Assembly (NCBI GenBank): GCA_963971225.1
Contig: OZ020270.1
Location: forward strand, 19,019,488-19,083,487
DNA length: 64,000 nt
Reading direction: 5' to 3'
DNA from: Melieria omissa
Taxonomy: Eukaryota; Arthropoda; Insecta; Diptera; Ulidiidae
Shown here: positions 10,239 through 21,295 of the stretch, one piece after another
Layout: every line of letters begins with the position of its first letter
Numbering within the stretch: position 1 is the stretch's first letter
The notes under the pieces: model-generated
The model's input: only the letters and a program-made list of their open reading frames with translations
What the model was told of the DNA's origin: nothing
Database searches by the model: none
Program-made: the position numbers and the translations under genes

Positions 10239-10574
10239 GAGGCGAGAAAACGGAAGATAGGGTACCGATTATAGAAATGTGGGACTACGCGTTGTTAAAC
10301 ATGGGTACTTTTTGGTCAAGATGTGCCTTACAACTAAATATATATTATATTTATTTATTAGTGCACTCTACTTTAGTTGTAATTTTAACCTTAATTCTGC
10401 CTACTCTTACTGTCTATCTCTTTCTTGCTCTCTCTCATACTCTCTTCGTCTTTTTCTTTTTCAACCTACTTGTACACCATTCCTTCTCTACAATCTTAGA
10501 GCTGTCTATATTTCCCAATCTGGATGCTTTTAGTTCAGTCACCTGTTGCGCAACTTATATTTATTTTTATTATG

Positions 10575-11344
10575 CTAAATATTAATAGTTCCGACTCTGG
10601 CGCAAGCGATAATTATAAAACGTTAATCAGTGTTTTATGCAAGCAGCATTCGGGGCTAAAAATCGTTCATTTTAATGCACGCAGCTTAAACGATTTTAAA
10701 CTTGACTGCGTTAGGTACACCTTTGAGAACTCCTCTGTTGATGTTATTTGTGTCTCTGAAACTTGGTTTCAGAATGATGTGAATGATTCTTACCTAATGT
10801 TAAATAATTTTAAACTTTTCCGCAATGATAGATCTGCCACGAGAGGGGCAGGAGTTGCCATATATTGCAAAGCTGACTTGAAGGTCAATGTACTGAGTAA
10901 GTCTTCTGGATCAGAGGTGGAGTTTCTGAACATTGAAATCTTTGACAACAAAACTAAAGTGTTTCTCTCTTGTGTCTACAATCCTAGCCGTAACTGTAGC
11001 TTGGACCCTTTGTTTGCTTCATTATCCTGTTATGCGATTGACTATGATCATTTTGTTTTATGTGGTGATTTTAATGTTAAACTCTTGCCAATGACAGCCT
11101 TGCCTGCAAGTTTCTTGATAGCGTGGCTGAAGTAGGCCTTAGTGTAGTGAATACTATGATGCCAACCAGGTTTGCGGCCAATGCCTGTCCTAGCCTGTTG
11201 GATATGTTTGTTGTCTCTGATACTTCTTCGCTGTTGTTGTTCCACCAAATATCATTTATCTCGGATCATGATTTAATTTTTTGTACTCTGAATATTATGT
11301 TTAATACTGTTACTGTTGAAAATACTCTACTACTCCTTCCGTGA
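10575..11344 (+). pseudogene. LINE 2 endonuclease domain, frameshifted
   Basis: Exonuclease-endonuclease-phosphatase type domain. The clear part reads from about 10575: KIVHFNARSLND, then VICVSETWF (catalytic Glu), then AVAIYC-like strands, then CGDFNVK (Asp/Asn pair) near 11065. The frame breaks near 11095 and resumes at about 11123, where LLDMFVVSD and ISDHDLIFC give the C-terminal SDH motif. The product would nick the target. With two frames needed, the gene is dead. The 5' start is unclear: the stretch 10279-10585 is open but hydrophobic and low complexity and I do not count it as a protein. Confidence 0.8.
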
Positions 11345-13396
11345 TTATAGGTCCGTTGATCCTGTTGGTTTGTTGAATGACTTGTCACTTGTAAATTGGT
11401 CTGAATGCTGGTGGTACTCTTCAGTTGATGATAAACTGAATATCCTGATTGATAGGATTTCCAAATTGTTTGACACTCATGTGCCAATACGTACACGTCG
11501 CGTCATCAATAGCAGCTGTCCTTGGTTTACTGCTGCAGTGAAACTGGCCCTAAAGAAGCGTCATAAAACCTATAGAAAATGGAAGAGAAATCCAACTGAC
11601 TACAATTGGGAGATGCACCGTAGGGCTAGGAATGAAGCTGTTTCTATATTCAGAAAGTCCAAAAAGAATTTCTTTAGCTCTAAGCTACGTCCTTCTCTAC
11701 CGCCCAAGCAGCTTTGGAATAACCTGAAAGTGTCGGAGTGTGCAGTAAAAATTCGGATACCTGTTGTCTTGACCCTGATGTACTAAATGATTACTTTGTT
11801 GCCAGTTCTGTGTCTAGCTCGTCTTGTACGCCTAACCTGTGTTCATTAGATAGACTTGCCGTCTCCCCTTGTAGTTTTCAGTTTGACACTGTTAGTGAAC
11901 TTGATGTGATTCGCTGCATCAGTAAAATAAAATCAAATGCTGTTGGTGAGGATGGGATTGCCATCAAATTTATTAAGCTTATTCTTCCCTATGTGCTTGG
12001 TCCCCTCACGCATATAATAAATCACTGCTTCACGAGTTCGTGTTTTCCGGAAATTTGGAAGATGGCTACAATTGTTCCTGTAGCAAAGAAATCAGTGGCC
12101 TCACTTTCGGGTGACTTCCGACCTATCAGCATATTGTCCTCACTCTCCAAAGTCTTCGAATCTCTCATGGCTGAGCAGATCTCTAGTCACATTGACATGT
12201 TTGCACTAATGTCACCCCATCAATCAGGTTTCCGTCCGGCGCATAGTTGTTCCACAGCTATTATTAAAGTCCTGGATGACATAATAATACCTTACGACCT
12301 TGGTAAAGTTACCTTACTGTGTTTGTTGGATTTTTCTAAGGCATTTGACTGCGTAAATCATTCAATTTTGTGTCAAAAGCTCAAATGTTACTTTGGGTTT
12401 GCGGATAGTGCGGTGAAACTTTTGGAAAGTTATCTACATGGCCGAACTCAGAGGGTTAGGGTTGGGTGTAACTTTTCCTCTTATAATTTAGTGAATACAG
12501 GGGTCCCTCAAGGCTCAGTACTTGGTCCGCTCTTCACTATATTTATAAATGACATTTTCAGTGTTTGTAGCCATTTGTCTATGCATGCATATGCGGATGA
12601 CATCCAACTTTATCTGTCTAGGCCTGTAGGTCTTGTTGAGGACTTATGTGTGAGGGTAAATGAAGACCTATGTGCCATTTATAGATGGGCCTGCGAGAAC
12701 CAACTCAAGCTTAATCCACTAAAGTCCTACGTTCTCCCGATCTCCAAATCACCGCTCTCCCTTTGTGATGTTCCTCAAATTTATCTCAATGGATCTCAGC
12801 TGCAGTTCGTAGACCGGATCACTAACCTTGGTTTCAGAATCAATTCCTCGTTGTCTTGTGAGGACCACATAAACTCGGTCGTAAGCAAAATATATCTAGC
12901 GTTACGAAATCTTAGAATGACTGTTGCATTCGTACCATGTGAGACAAGACGAAAATTGGTTTTACAGCTAATTTTACCCATAATTACATATTCAGAAGTT
13001 GTTTATAGCAAACTTGATTCTAGGTCGGAGCATAAACTGCTTATTGCCTACAACAATGCTGCACGTTACGTCTATGGATTAAAGAAAGGGGATCACGTTT
13101 CTTCTTATAGTAGACAGTTGCTTGGTCTTGACCTCAAAAGCTACTTAGAAGCACGAAACTGTATGTTTTTACATAAACTTATACATACGAAGCGTCCCTG
13201 TTACCTTTTTGAAAAACTTTTGTTTTGCAAGTCAAGTCGAAACTACAATCTCCTAATTCCTAGCCATAATTTCAAAAATTCCAGTAGGCTTTTTTTCGTT
13301 AGCGCCATAAGGTCTTGGAACTCGCTTCCTAGTGCAATCAAATGTATTTCGGGCAGTAGTAACTTTAAGCATCTACTCTTCAAACACTTCTCATAA
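11345..13396 (+). pseudogene. LINE 2 reverse transcriptase
   Basis: After a linker (11345-11760) in a different frame, the RT frame is open from 11738 to 13396 (552 codons). Motifs in order: DGIAIKFIK, WKMATIVPVAKK, FRPISILSSLSKVFE, HQSGFRPAHSCSTA, LLDFSKAFDCVNH (catalytic Asp), TGVPQGSVLGPL, HAYADDIQLY (catalytic DD) and LGFRINSSLSC. The C-terminus ends with a region typical of CR1/Jockey proteins (SWNSLPSAIK, then FKHLLFKHF). No RNase H follows. The long RT frame is intact, but the shift near 11760 separates it from the endonuclease. Confidence 0.88.
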
Positions 13397-13595
13397 CATC
13401 TCAAACTTTTCTTTTACTCTTTACTCTACTTCTCTACTTTCACTTACACATAGTTAAGATTTTTCTTTGTAAATTATTAAACATTGTAATGATATTTTAT
13501 TTATTGTGTAATGCTTAAAACGAATGTGTTCCTAATTGGCATGCAAAAGATTGTATCTTATATGCCTGTATTATCTGTTAAATAAATAAAAAAAA

Positions 13596-14884
13596 ATGGA
13601 TCGTACTCTTCAGAAGACGGGCAACGCACTCTGGACTTGTAAACGAATCTGTGGCAAAAACTGGGGAACGAAACCGATATGGTTTCAAAAAATTTACACC
13701 CTAGTCATCCTCCCCATCATTACCTATGGGACGATAGTATGGTGGAAAAAAACCACAGAGAAAACGACTGCGAACAGGCTGGAAAGGTTGCAAAGAGTAA
13801 TTAACTCCTGCATCACTGGCTGCCTTCGAACAACACCAACAGCTGCTCTCAATGTTATATTGGGAGTTTTGCCGTTGGACCTAACCGTACAAATGACTGC
13901 GGTTATTAGTACACATAGACTGATGCATAGTGGATTCATACCACAGGATCTACATGCAAGCGGTCACCGCTCCATTGTTAAGGAACGGAGGCAGCTTCCG
14001 TCTCGCCTTTGCCTCGTCTTTGGTTGCCTCTTGACTCAATGCCTCCGCGACATATCTTTAACAGGAAATATAAGACAGAAGGCACAGGATCTGGGATATA
14101 CAGTTCCAGTACCCAAATGTCAGTCAGCCTTGGTAGTTTAGCAACCGTCTTCCAAGCGGAAGTCTGTGCTATCAATCAGTGTGCCATAGAAATCTTGAAC
14201 CTTCACCCTCATCGGAAAAGGATTATCATAATGTCAGACAGTCAGGCCGCAATAAGAGCCTTGCACGCGTCGACATTTACTTCTAAGTTGGTATGGGAGA
14301 CAGCTAATCTTCTCCAACAACTGTCAACAGGGAATCGGGTGATAATACACTGGATCCCAGCGCATTGCGGCTATGACGGTAATGAGGACGCAGACAGATT
14401 GGCAAGGGAGGGAGCTGGAAAGCGACCATTTGGACCCGAACCGATCTTAGGTGTCAGCAAATCTCATTACAAAGGTTGTATTAAGCAAGAATACTTGATC
14501 AAAGCAAATGCAAGATGGTCAAAATCAAGTGGCATGGAATGTACCAAGGCCTTTTACCCGCGATACTCCAGCAGAAATGCAAAATTTCTCTTGCGCTTGA
14601 GCAGAGCGGAACTAAAACTCATGACAGGGGTAATCAGCGGACACTGTCTGCTAAACAAACATAAGACCCGTCTGAAACTAACAGACAGTGAAATATGTAG
14701 ATTTTGTATGGAGGATGACGAGACTTCCATACACCTGATCACTGAATGCCCGGCCTTAGTTCATGCAAGAAAGCAAGTACTAGGCAAGGAACTATTACAG
14801 ACTACTCATTTGTCTGAAATTGATCTCGCAAGAATCAAAATGTTCTTTGAGAAAATAGGAGGAAATAGTCTCTTCCAGTACTGA
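13596..14884 (+). pseudogene. LINE A ORF2, 3' part: RT thumb and RNase H
   Basis: Resumes LINE A ORF2 after LINE 2. From 13596 the thumb/connection region reads NALWTCKRICGKNWG and LPIITYGTIVWW. A frameshift near 14020-14140 changes to the frame ending at 14884. RNase H: the first strand, where relatives have FTDGSK followed by EGTG, reads FNRKYK followed by TEGTGSG, so the first catalytic Asp appears lost. The later positions remain: VFQAEVCAI (Glu), MSDSQAAI (Asp) and HCGYDGNEDADRLA (final Asp). After RNase H come the LMTGVISGHC and CRFCMEDDETSIHLITEC cysteine/histidine motifs typical of this group. The stop is at 14882-14884. Confidence 0.88.
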
Positions 14885-14979
14885 ATTTGGGTAAGGCACA
14901 ATAGTTCAAAATGAACGCAGTGCCATAGACAGCCAATGTCTAGCCCCAACCAATCTAATCTAATCTCTAATATGTCTTC

Positions 14980-16606
14980 CAATTCGTCTGTCTGATGGAA
15001 GGTATTCACAATTGCTTTGCTGAAATTGCTGAAATTTTGTACAAACACTTTGGAAATGACGAGAACAACATATTGCCTAAAATGGGCGTGGTTTGCCCAT
15101 TCTTAACAGGGTTGCCATATAAAGATATTTTTAAAATATGAACTTTTTAATATTTATCGTCCGTTTAGGGATATTTTTGTCTGTAAATAGGTGTGACATG
15201 CCTCTTTAGCCCCTTGAGATACATAATAAGTCATTAGTTTAACTTTTAGTGAGGAAAGTTATGCTTGTCAGTTAACCTTTTCCGTGCTTTATAAAAGTAA
15301 ATGAATAGTTTAGATTTTTTAAGAAAGAGTTTGCCTACTTTTATAAAAGTAGGCTAAGTGTCTTTAAAGAACATTTTAATGCATGACAGCTAAATTTTAG
15401 CTTATTTTAATATTGTTAAAATTAAAGTCTGTATGGAGAGTAGGCGTGGCCGTAGGCGAATTTTTTTCATTTTTGGAATAAAAGATCTTCTACATATGGG
15501 AAACCGTTATGCGAAAATTCAATCCTTTATCGTTTTTATTTCCGAAGTTATTAAATCTCTTGTTATACACTCGGAAAACATAAACCGTGCTGCGAAAAAG
15601 TGCTCAAATTAAAAAACGCTCAAACACGTGTAACTTTATTTTTGATCTTCTACGAAAATCAGTTATCAAAATATTTATGGTGTTCACAGTTCAGCGGTAT
15701 CTAGCATGTTAAATTTCCCACTTGGCAATTTTCCCGAATTTTCTCATATGGTATCTCAATTGTGTTTGTTTTGTATGAAAAACATAGATACCGGTAGTTT
15801 CAAAATTTGCCGCACTGCCGAGCATGTTTATTGAAGTAGGCCAAAAACAAAGTCAAATTAATTTGTTGACACAATCTACGGAGCGAATTTTTTTGAGTAC
15901 TTTATGCCACTATCGGGACGATTTCTTTATTTGATGTTCAACGTTTGTTTGCCATTTGAGCGAGGCATTTTTATTTTGAAAAATTTTCCACAACTGTTTG
16001 AAAGATGTACAATGGGGTGCTCACAGTTAGATCGTTAATTTTTAGGGAAAGTTGCCCGAAATAAATTTTCCCGCAAACTGCGAATACCATAATTGACTTA
16101 TATTTCTTGCTTCTGATTATGTATATTTCTAAAACTCTTAACTTCCGACTGTAGGGTAGCAGCTCCTGGTAGGGGAAATAAAAAAAATTATACCATACAA
16201 TTCTCTGAAGAATTCTAAAGATAATATCGAAATTTTAGTTCTGTAGTGCAAAACCTATAGATTCTAAAGCTCAAAACAGGCGATGCGAGCGTTTTTGCCT
16301 GTTTTTTCCCAACGTGCGACGCATACAAATATGTTTGGTAGGGCGAAGGTTTATCAATAGCATTTTAACTGAACATTTGGCTATGGAAGAATGCCATCTC
16401 ATCGATCGACACTAAAGAGCTGCAATGGATGATTCATTTCTCTCTACACACAGTGTGATTTGTGCAGTGTGCACTGTTTGCCAGCATTCAATGTAGTAAG
16501 AGAGCAGTATGAGAATGACAACAAAACGCAAACCGCAATAGCAGTAAACACTCATTTGTTTGTCTCTGCAATGCACGCACTGTTTTCTCTCTGCTATATG
16601 CTCTGC
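14980..16606. other. AT-rich DNA with no gene recognised
   Basis: This stretch continues the DNA that LINE A inserted into (6204-6269 is its left side). I see no coding pattern. It holds a 22-bp perfect palindrome at 15333-15354, pieces with TAGGCGTGGC/TGGGCGTGG (about 15082 and 15440), and frequent A/T runs. An open stretch at 16460-16735 is short, hydrophobic and runs into the repeat at 16607. I do not support it as a gene. Confidence 0.5.
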
Positions 16607-17363
16607 TTCCATGTATTCGTATTTACTGACAATATACTCACAAAACCGTGCAGAAAAAGTTTGCGTACAAAACTAATAACGGGAATTTCCGGTTATGCTT
16701 TTTATTTTTTTTTTGGAAAATTTGTATTCCATTGAACAGCAAACGGACTTGTAAATGATTTGAAACCGTATATGTGCTTGAAATTTTTTAGAAAGCAAGA
16801 GAATCCAACAGAAAAAAAATTAAAAATGGATAAAAGGATAATCTTACTAAAACTTTCCAAAATTCACAACAAATTTCATGAATTTGGGAAACTTTTGGGA
16901 GAGCAGATTCGTCATTTCAAAAATAAATCTTAAATCTAAAAAAAAACAGAAAATTTTGCTGCGTTACTACGATCCGGCTATTTTCTTTAGCTACCCGAGA
17001 AAGAGCATTAGATTGTTTGCGATCAGTGCATCATAATCTAAGGCTAGTTGCACCAATATCTTCAGAAATGTACAGAAATATTTTATAAAACCCAGTAGCA
17101 CTGACTTTACAAGAAAAATCCTAAAAAATTATATTTCCCCTACATAACAGCATGTAAGAAGACCATATTTACAGAATTGTTTTCGTTGTTTCAAAGAGTC
17201 ACTTGTTGTTGTGTCACTTGTGTTTCACTATCTATAGAAAGTGGGACGATTCATTATTATCTGATAATGGTTTAGCATATTTGGCATTAGAAGGCATGAA
17301 CTAATTTGACGAGGATCCTGTGAATAACAAAAATCTAAAATTAACAGTGAAGCATAGCATATG
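16607..17363 (+). repeat. Dispersed repeat R, copy 1 (about 757 bp)
   Basis: Matches 23259-24010 in direct orientation over nearly its whole length, with several small indels (for example about 20 bp present here near 16732 and absent in the other copy) and a diverged patch near 17180-17225. Both copies end with AGCATAGCATATG. This copy ends exactly where LINE B begins. No coding pattern. It is a repeat of unknown family. Confidence 0.8.
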
Positions 17364-17371
17364 TGAGGATG

Positions 17372-17410
17372 CCACACCACGACAAGGGTAGTCACCTTGT
17401 CGTGGTGTGG
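17372..17410 (+). other. Perfect 16-bp hairpin at the LINE B 5' end
   Basis: CCACACCACGACAAGG (17372-17387) and CCTTGTCGTGGTGTGG (17395-17410) are perfect complements around a 7-nt loop. A second hairpin, CTTGCC-GCG-GGCAAG, follows at about 17413-17427. It starts 8 nt from the inferred 5' end, so it would cap the element RNA. The role is unknown: translation control, a ribozyme part or template-jump control are possible. Confidence 0.75.
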
Positions 17411-17738
17411 GGGCTTGCCGCGGGCAAGGACGCAGCAGACTAGTCCAATCCGAGTGATGAACGGAATGGAATAGTTTGGGGCGGAGCCCGTACTAAGCAC
17501 TACCCCCCTCCCCCTAACCCAGGGTGTTATGCGGACCGTGCCTATTGGGTGGTTTGCAGCCAGGGGGTATACCGGCTGTATTCTTACGGTGCCTTCCTGA
17601 TACCGGGCCACCTCAGGAAGTATAATGGCCTTGCCATGGTATGCGGGCTCTGCCATGGTCGACCAACATTGTCCCTGCTACAATTATTGGCCACCAGTGC
17701 ATTCGCCTTGCGCGCAGGCAGGCGGCCGCACCGCAAAC

Positions 17739-19387
17739 ATGAGCACACCTAAACGGAAATGCGGTAAAAATAAGCGAGGAATACCACTCGCTCTGCGGGA
17801 CTACACCGCAACACAACTAGCAGCTGTGCCGGAGCATTCGTTCCGGACTACGAATGAAGACCTGAGGCCAAGCACCATCCGAGGAAGAATACCTTCCAGG
17901 GTGGCTCCCTCAGGGGCGTTCGAAGGGCTGGGGGTACGGCCAGGGGGGGGCGTCAGTACGGGACAGACCACTGTTTGGCATCTCTGCTCTGACTGTATCT
18001 GCCAGCGCAAGACCCACCACAAACCAGGTGAGCACGGTCCGGTGGTGGGAGCAAAACCTATAGGCCCTGTCCCTAGTACCGGTGTCGCTGCGGTCGTGCT
18101 GACGTAGTGGCCCCTAGTACCAGTACTGCTGCGGTCGCGCGGGGAACACCCCTGTCGACTTCACCGGCAGTAGAGCGGGCCGCAAATTTGGAAAGAAGGC
18201 CTAAAAGCCAAAACTTAGAATTACCCCCCTTAGGGCAACCAGGTGGCCTAGACGACCCCCTAAGACGCTTAAGTGGTGCGAGGGTAAAGTGGTACCACCG
18301 CTACCTCAGGCAACGCCTGAGCAAGGAGGAGGCGAGGAGTAGAGCGTCAGAGCATGGCGGGATACCCGCGGCTACGGCCACAGCAGCTCAACCGACTCTG
18401 CCGAGAAAGAGAGGGAGCGATAACATCACTCGCCCCCAACGTCCTGAACTTAAGAAATCCAGGACCAACACTCAGGCACCGGTTGCTAAGATGGGCAAGC
18501 CCCAAAAAGCAGTTAGTCTGGGGGTCATCCAATGGCGGGCACAACCTACTCGAGTGTCTTCAGTACACCTGAGGCCATTCGAGTGGCGGTCCTGCCTACG
18601 GAATATCCCCAGAAGACACTGGGTAAGGAGGAGCTCTCTTTTCTCGAGGAGGCTATCGTGGGGAGATAGCGAAAGGGTGGGCCACTCCAATAGTGTTCAG
18701 TGGCATCCACTTCCGGCCGGGACACCTGCTTCTAGACTGCAGTAACCAAGGTACTGTAAACTGGCTTCAGCAAGCAGTCCCGAAGCTGTAGGATTGGAAG
18801 GGGCAGGCTTCGTGTGTGCCTCGGCGATGATGTCCCCAAGACACACCACGTCACCTTATTCCTTCCCAGCAGCGCTGGACAAGAACCCAGCAAGCTTTTT
18901 GCGCTGCTACAAGCGCAAAATGCTGGGATTTACACGAATCTTTGGAAGGTGCTTACTTCGAAGGAGGAGGGCAAGGGTGTGCTGTGGAACCTGGTGATTG
19001 ACGAGAAATCCCTTGCCAAGATCAGGGAAAACAGCAACGCCCTCAACTTTAGGTATGGGAGCATCCCAGTCCATGCCCCAGACCTGGAGGCCTGAAAAGT
19101 GCGGCTGGCCCCCCACACAATCAGCTGAAACCGGGAATACACCGGAGGAAACAGAATCCTCAGGCGAAGCGCGATCTGCCGAACCCGGGAAAACACCGGA
19201 AGGCGGAGAGGCAGCCGGAGCAGAAGTAGCGGCAGAAGTGCAAGCCTCTCAAGATTCCCTTGAGGAGCTAAGCCTTGAAACGCTGGGGCTTCAAGGTAGT
19301 ACGAACGAGGAAGAGGAGCAGCTGTCGGACGAAATTTCGATAACGACGCTGCTGGAGATGGACTTTGATGCCTCTCCTAAACTCTAG
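17739..19387 (+). pseudogene. LINE B ORF1 (DUF4780-like), broken
   Basis: Likely starts at ATG 17739 (MSTPKRKCGKNKRG, basic). The frame ends at 18107, with continuing low-complexity Pro/Ser/Arg sequence at 18107-18580, including the basic RPELKKSR patch. The best-kept part is at 18795-19095: HVTLFLPSSAGQE, LQAQNAGIYTNLW, GVLWNLVIDEKSL and NFRYGSIPVHAPDLEA, which resembles the second half of DUF4780. An acidic, Glu-rich tail at 19096-19387 ends with TAG, 10 bp before the ORF2 ATG. At least three frames are needed, so it is not expressed as one protein. The presumed role is RNA binding, as for LINE A ORF1. Confidence 0.75.
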
Positions 19388-19397
19388 CCCTCGGGAC

Positions 19398-20580
19398 ATG
19401 AAGGTTGTTCAAATCAACCTTCATCACGCGAAGGCGGCATCGGCCGTCCTAGCGCATAAGTTCACCCGAGACCACATCGGGGCGGCGCTAGTTCAGGAGC
19501 CCTGGTGCCATAACGGAAGAGTCTGCGGACTGAACTCGCAACATAACAGGATAATTTATGATACAAGGCATGAGATACCTCGGGCCTGCATCATTATTGA
19601 GAAAAATACTATTTTTGTATTTCATAGTACATGTCCAGGGATCTAGTAGCAGTGGCGTTGACGATTCAGACCGAGGGTCGTGACCTCGAGATCGTCCTGG
19701 CGTCAGCGTACTTTCCGGGCGAGGACAGGACGGTGCGCCCCTACGAAGTGCAGGGCCTAGTGGAGCACTGCAGGGCAAATTACCTGCCGCTCCTCATAGG
19801 AGGCGACATGAACGCCCACCACACCATCTGGGGCAGCACCGAAGACAATACTAGGGGTGAGTACCTGCTTGAATATATATTAGCCACTAACCTAGTCGTA
19901 TTTAACACGGGATCTTCCCCGACATTCGTCACTAGGGTTAGGCAGGAGGTCCTTGATCTTACCATAGGTAATAGTAGAATCAGTGACTATTTGTCTGATT
20001 GGATAGTGTCTACCGAACCCTCCTTATCAGACCATAGGATGATTGAATTCAAGCTAGCAGGTGACATTATGGAGATACCTCCAACCAAGAACCCCAGGAG
20101 AGCCGACTGGGAAAAATACACCAATCTGCTAGTAGAGGATAGACGCTTGCTTGACATTCGAAGTAGGATGCGGCATCCCTTAGAAGTTGAGCAAGCGGTT
20201 GAAATACTTAACAAGGGAATAATGAATGCATACCATTCAAGCTGCCCGGACAGTAGAGGGTCCAGGAAAAAATCCACACCGTGGTGGAATAACACCCTGG
20301 CAAAACTTAGAACTGAAACGCGCAGACTCTTCAATAGGGCAAAGCGGACCGGTGAATAAGGGGAATACACCGCGTTACTCACCAAGTACACAAAAGAAGT
20401 ACGCAAAGCGAAAAGGGCTAGCTTCCAGACGTTTTGCGAAGAAATTTCCTCCACTCCTCAGGCAGCGAGGCTTCATAAAGCGCTTGCGAAGAGGGGAACG
20501 GAGAACAAGATGGCACTCAAACTCGCGGATGGTAGCTATACGCGAAATAATGAAAAAGGCAGGGGGGTCCTGCTAAGACA
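19398..20580 (+). pseudogene. LINE B ORF2: endonuclease and linker, broken
   Basis: Starts at ATG 19398 with VVQINLHHAKAAS, then ALVQEPW. A frameshift near 19630 leads to the frame with ASAYFPGED, GGDMNAHHTIWGS, DLTIG and LSDHRMIEFKL, which are the endonuclease catalytic motifs. The linker has WWNNTLAKLRTETRRLFNRAKRTGE followed by an in-frame TAA at 20357-20359, and then continues in frame to about 20580 (KRASFQTFCEEIS). It is closely similar to the matching parts of LINE A and LINE C. The product would nick DNA at the target. Confidence 0.88.
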
Positions 20581-20855
20581 GTTAAGGGGGTCTTCTGGTT
20601 ACGAGCTGAAAATGTAAGTATATTTTTCGGAGTAAATTGCGAAGGAACTACTTGAGATAATCCATTAATTTTTTTTTTATTTTATTGAAACATGCTTTTT
20701 CTTGTAAGATAAAATTTTGGAAATTAAAAGTCATCACACTCGCGACTTTAGAACGACCTTGAGGTTATGCTTTTTTCAAACTTGTTGGTAAGACTTCTTC
20801 AAGAAATATTAATCGAATTCGATAAATTTTTTTTTCAGTTATTCAGGAGACATAT
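20581..20855. other. Unassigned segment replacing the RT fingers of LINE B
   Basis: Between the linker and the RT palm, about 200 residues of RT expected from relatives are absent and about 275 bp of unrelated AT-rich DNA is present instead. It has no frame, no terminal inverted repeats and no target duplication that I can see. It contains TTTTTTTTTTCAG near 20826-20836, like a 3' splice site, but I cannot link it to any exon. Confidence 0.55.
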
Positions 20856-21295
20856 GGCTATGTTTTCCCTCACAACCTCTCATGTGGCGATAGAGAGGGC
20901 GCTCAGCAGAAGAGGGGTAGAAACCACCCTCAGCCGCTGGACAAGACCCATGCTCTCTACTAGATCGGCAGTAACAAAAGTGTGCAAGGCCACTAGGAGC
21001 GTGCTCACTAACAGAGGTTGCCCACAAGGCGGGGCACTGTCACCGCTACTGTGGAGCCTTGTGGTAGATGAGCTCCTTGAACTTCTGTCAAGCAATGGCA
21101 TAAGTTGTCAAGGCTATGCTGATGACATAGTCATTATTGCCAGAGGAAGATTTGAGGAAACTCTCTGTGATATAATCCAGAGGGGATTAAAACTAACGCA
21201 AGAATGGTGCGTCTGGGTAGGTCTAAAGATAAACCCTGACAAAACCGCCATAGTACCATTTACGTGGAAAAGAAACCTGCCACACATGCGTACAA
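20856..21295 (+). pseudogene. LINE B ORF2: RT palm
   Basis: This is the middle of the reverse transcriptase: HVAIERALSRRGV, RGCPQGGALSPLLWSLV and the catalytic GYADDIVIIARG at about 21113-21150, then WCVWVGLKINPDKTAIVPFTWKR. The upstream partner containing the first catalytic Asp (DIEGAF in relatives) is missing, so this RT could not work. It is cut at 21295 by a MITE insertion and continues at 21776. Confidence 0.88.

Larger units (their letters stand above)
10239..13594 (+). mobile_element. LINE 2: CR1/Jockey-type retrotransposon inserted in LINE A
   Basis: A second non-LTR element in the same orientation interrupts LINE A ORF2 between the residues KPHIA and MDRTLQK, which are adjacent in related elements. 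It has a pyrimidine-rich 5' leader (about 10380-10470), one recognisable ORF with endonuclease and RT but no RNase H, and a tail of TAAATAAATAAAAAAAAA at about 13578-13595. The RT sequence (LDFSKAFD, GVPQGSVLGPL, HAYADDIQLY) is of the CR1/L2/Jockey kind. No separate ORF1 is visible, so it may be 5' truncated. A target duplication is not obvious, and the left edge is set by where LINE A homology stops, so it is uncertain by several bases. Confidence 0.85.
6282..14967 (+). mobile_element. LINE A: full-length non-LTR retrotransposon (LOA/R1/I-like), split by LINE 2
   Basis: Seen: a 12-bp duplication TAATATGTCTTC lies at 6270-6281 and 14968-14979, so the element runs from 6282 to 14967. It has a ~500-bp 5' UTR, ORF1 (6786-7973), ORF2 with endonuclease, RT and RNase H, and a short 3' UTR ending in TAATC/TCTAATC-type repeats instead of poly(A). 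Removing LINE 2 leaves about 5.3 kb, normal for LOA/R1/I-group elements that have RNase H. The ORF2 start (VQINLH ... VQEPW) and the DUF4780-like ORF1 fit LOA-type dipteran elements. Clade placement is by recall, not phylogeny. Frameshifts in ORF2 and the LINE 2 insertion make it dead. Confidence 0.9.

Noticed and set aside
10277..10585. Hydrophobic frames before LINE 2 endonuclease as an ORF1 or membrane protein
   Set aside because: Low-complexity pyrimidine-rich DNA gives Leu/Phe/Ser runs in two overlapping frames. No ORF1 motif.
16412..16735. Small coding frames on both strands
   Set aside because: Short, no motif, and the + frame runs into a repeat shared with 23259. AT-rich chance frames.
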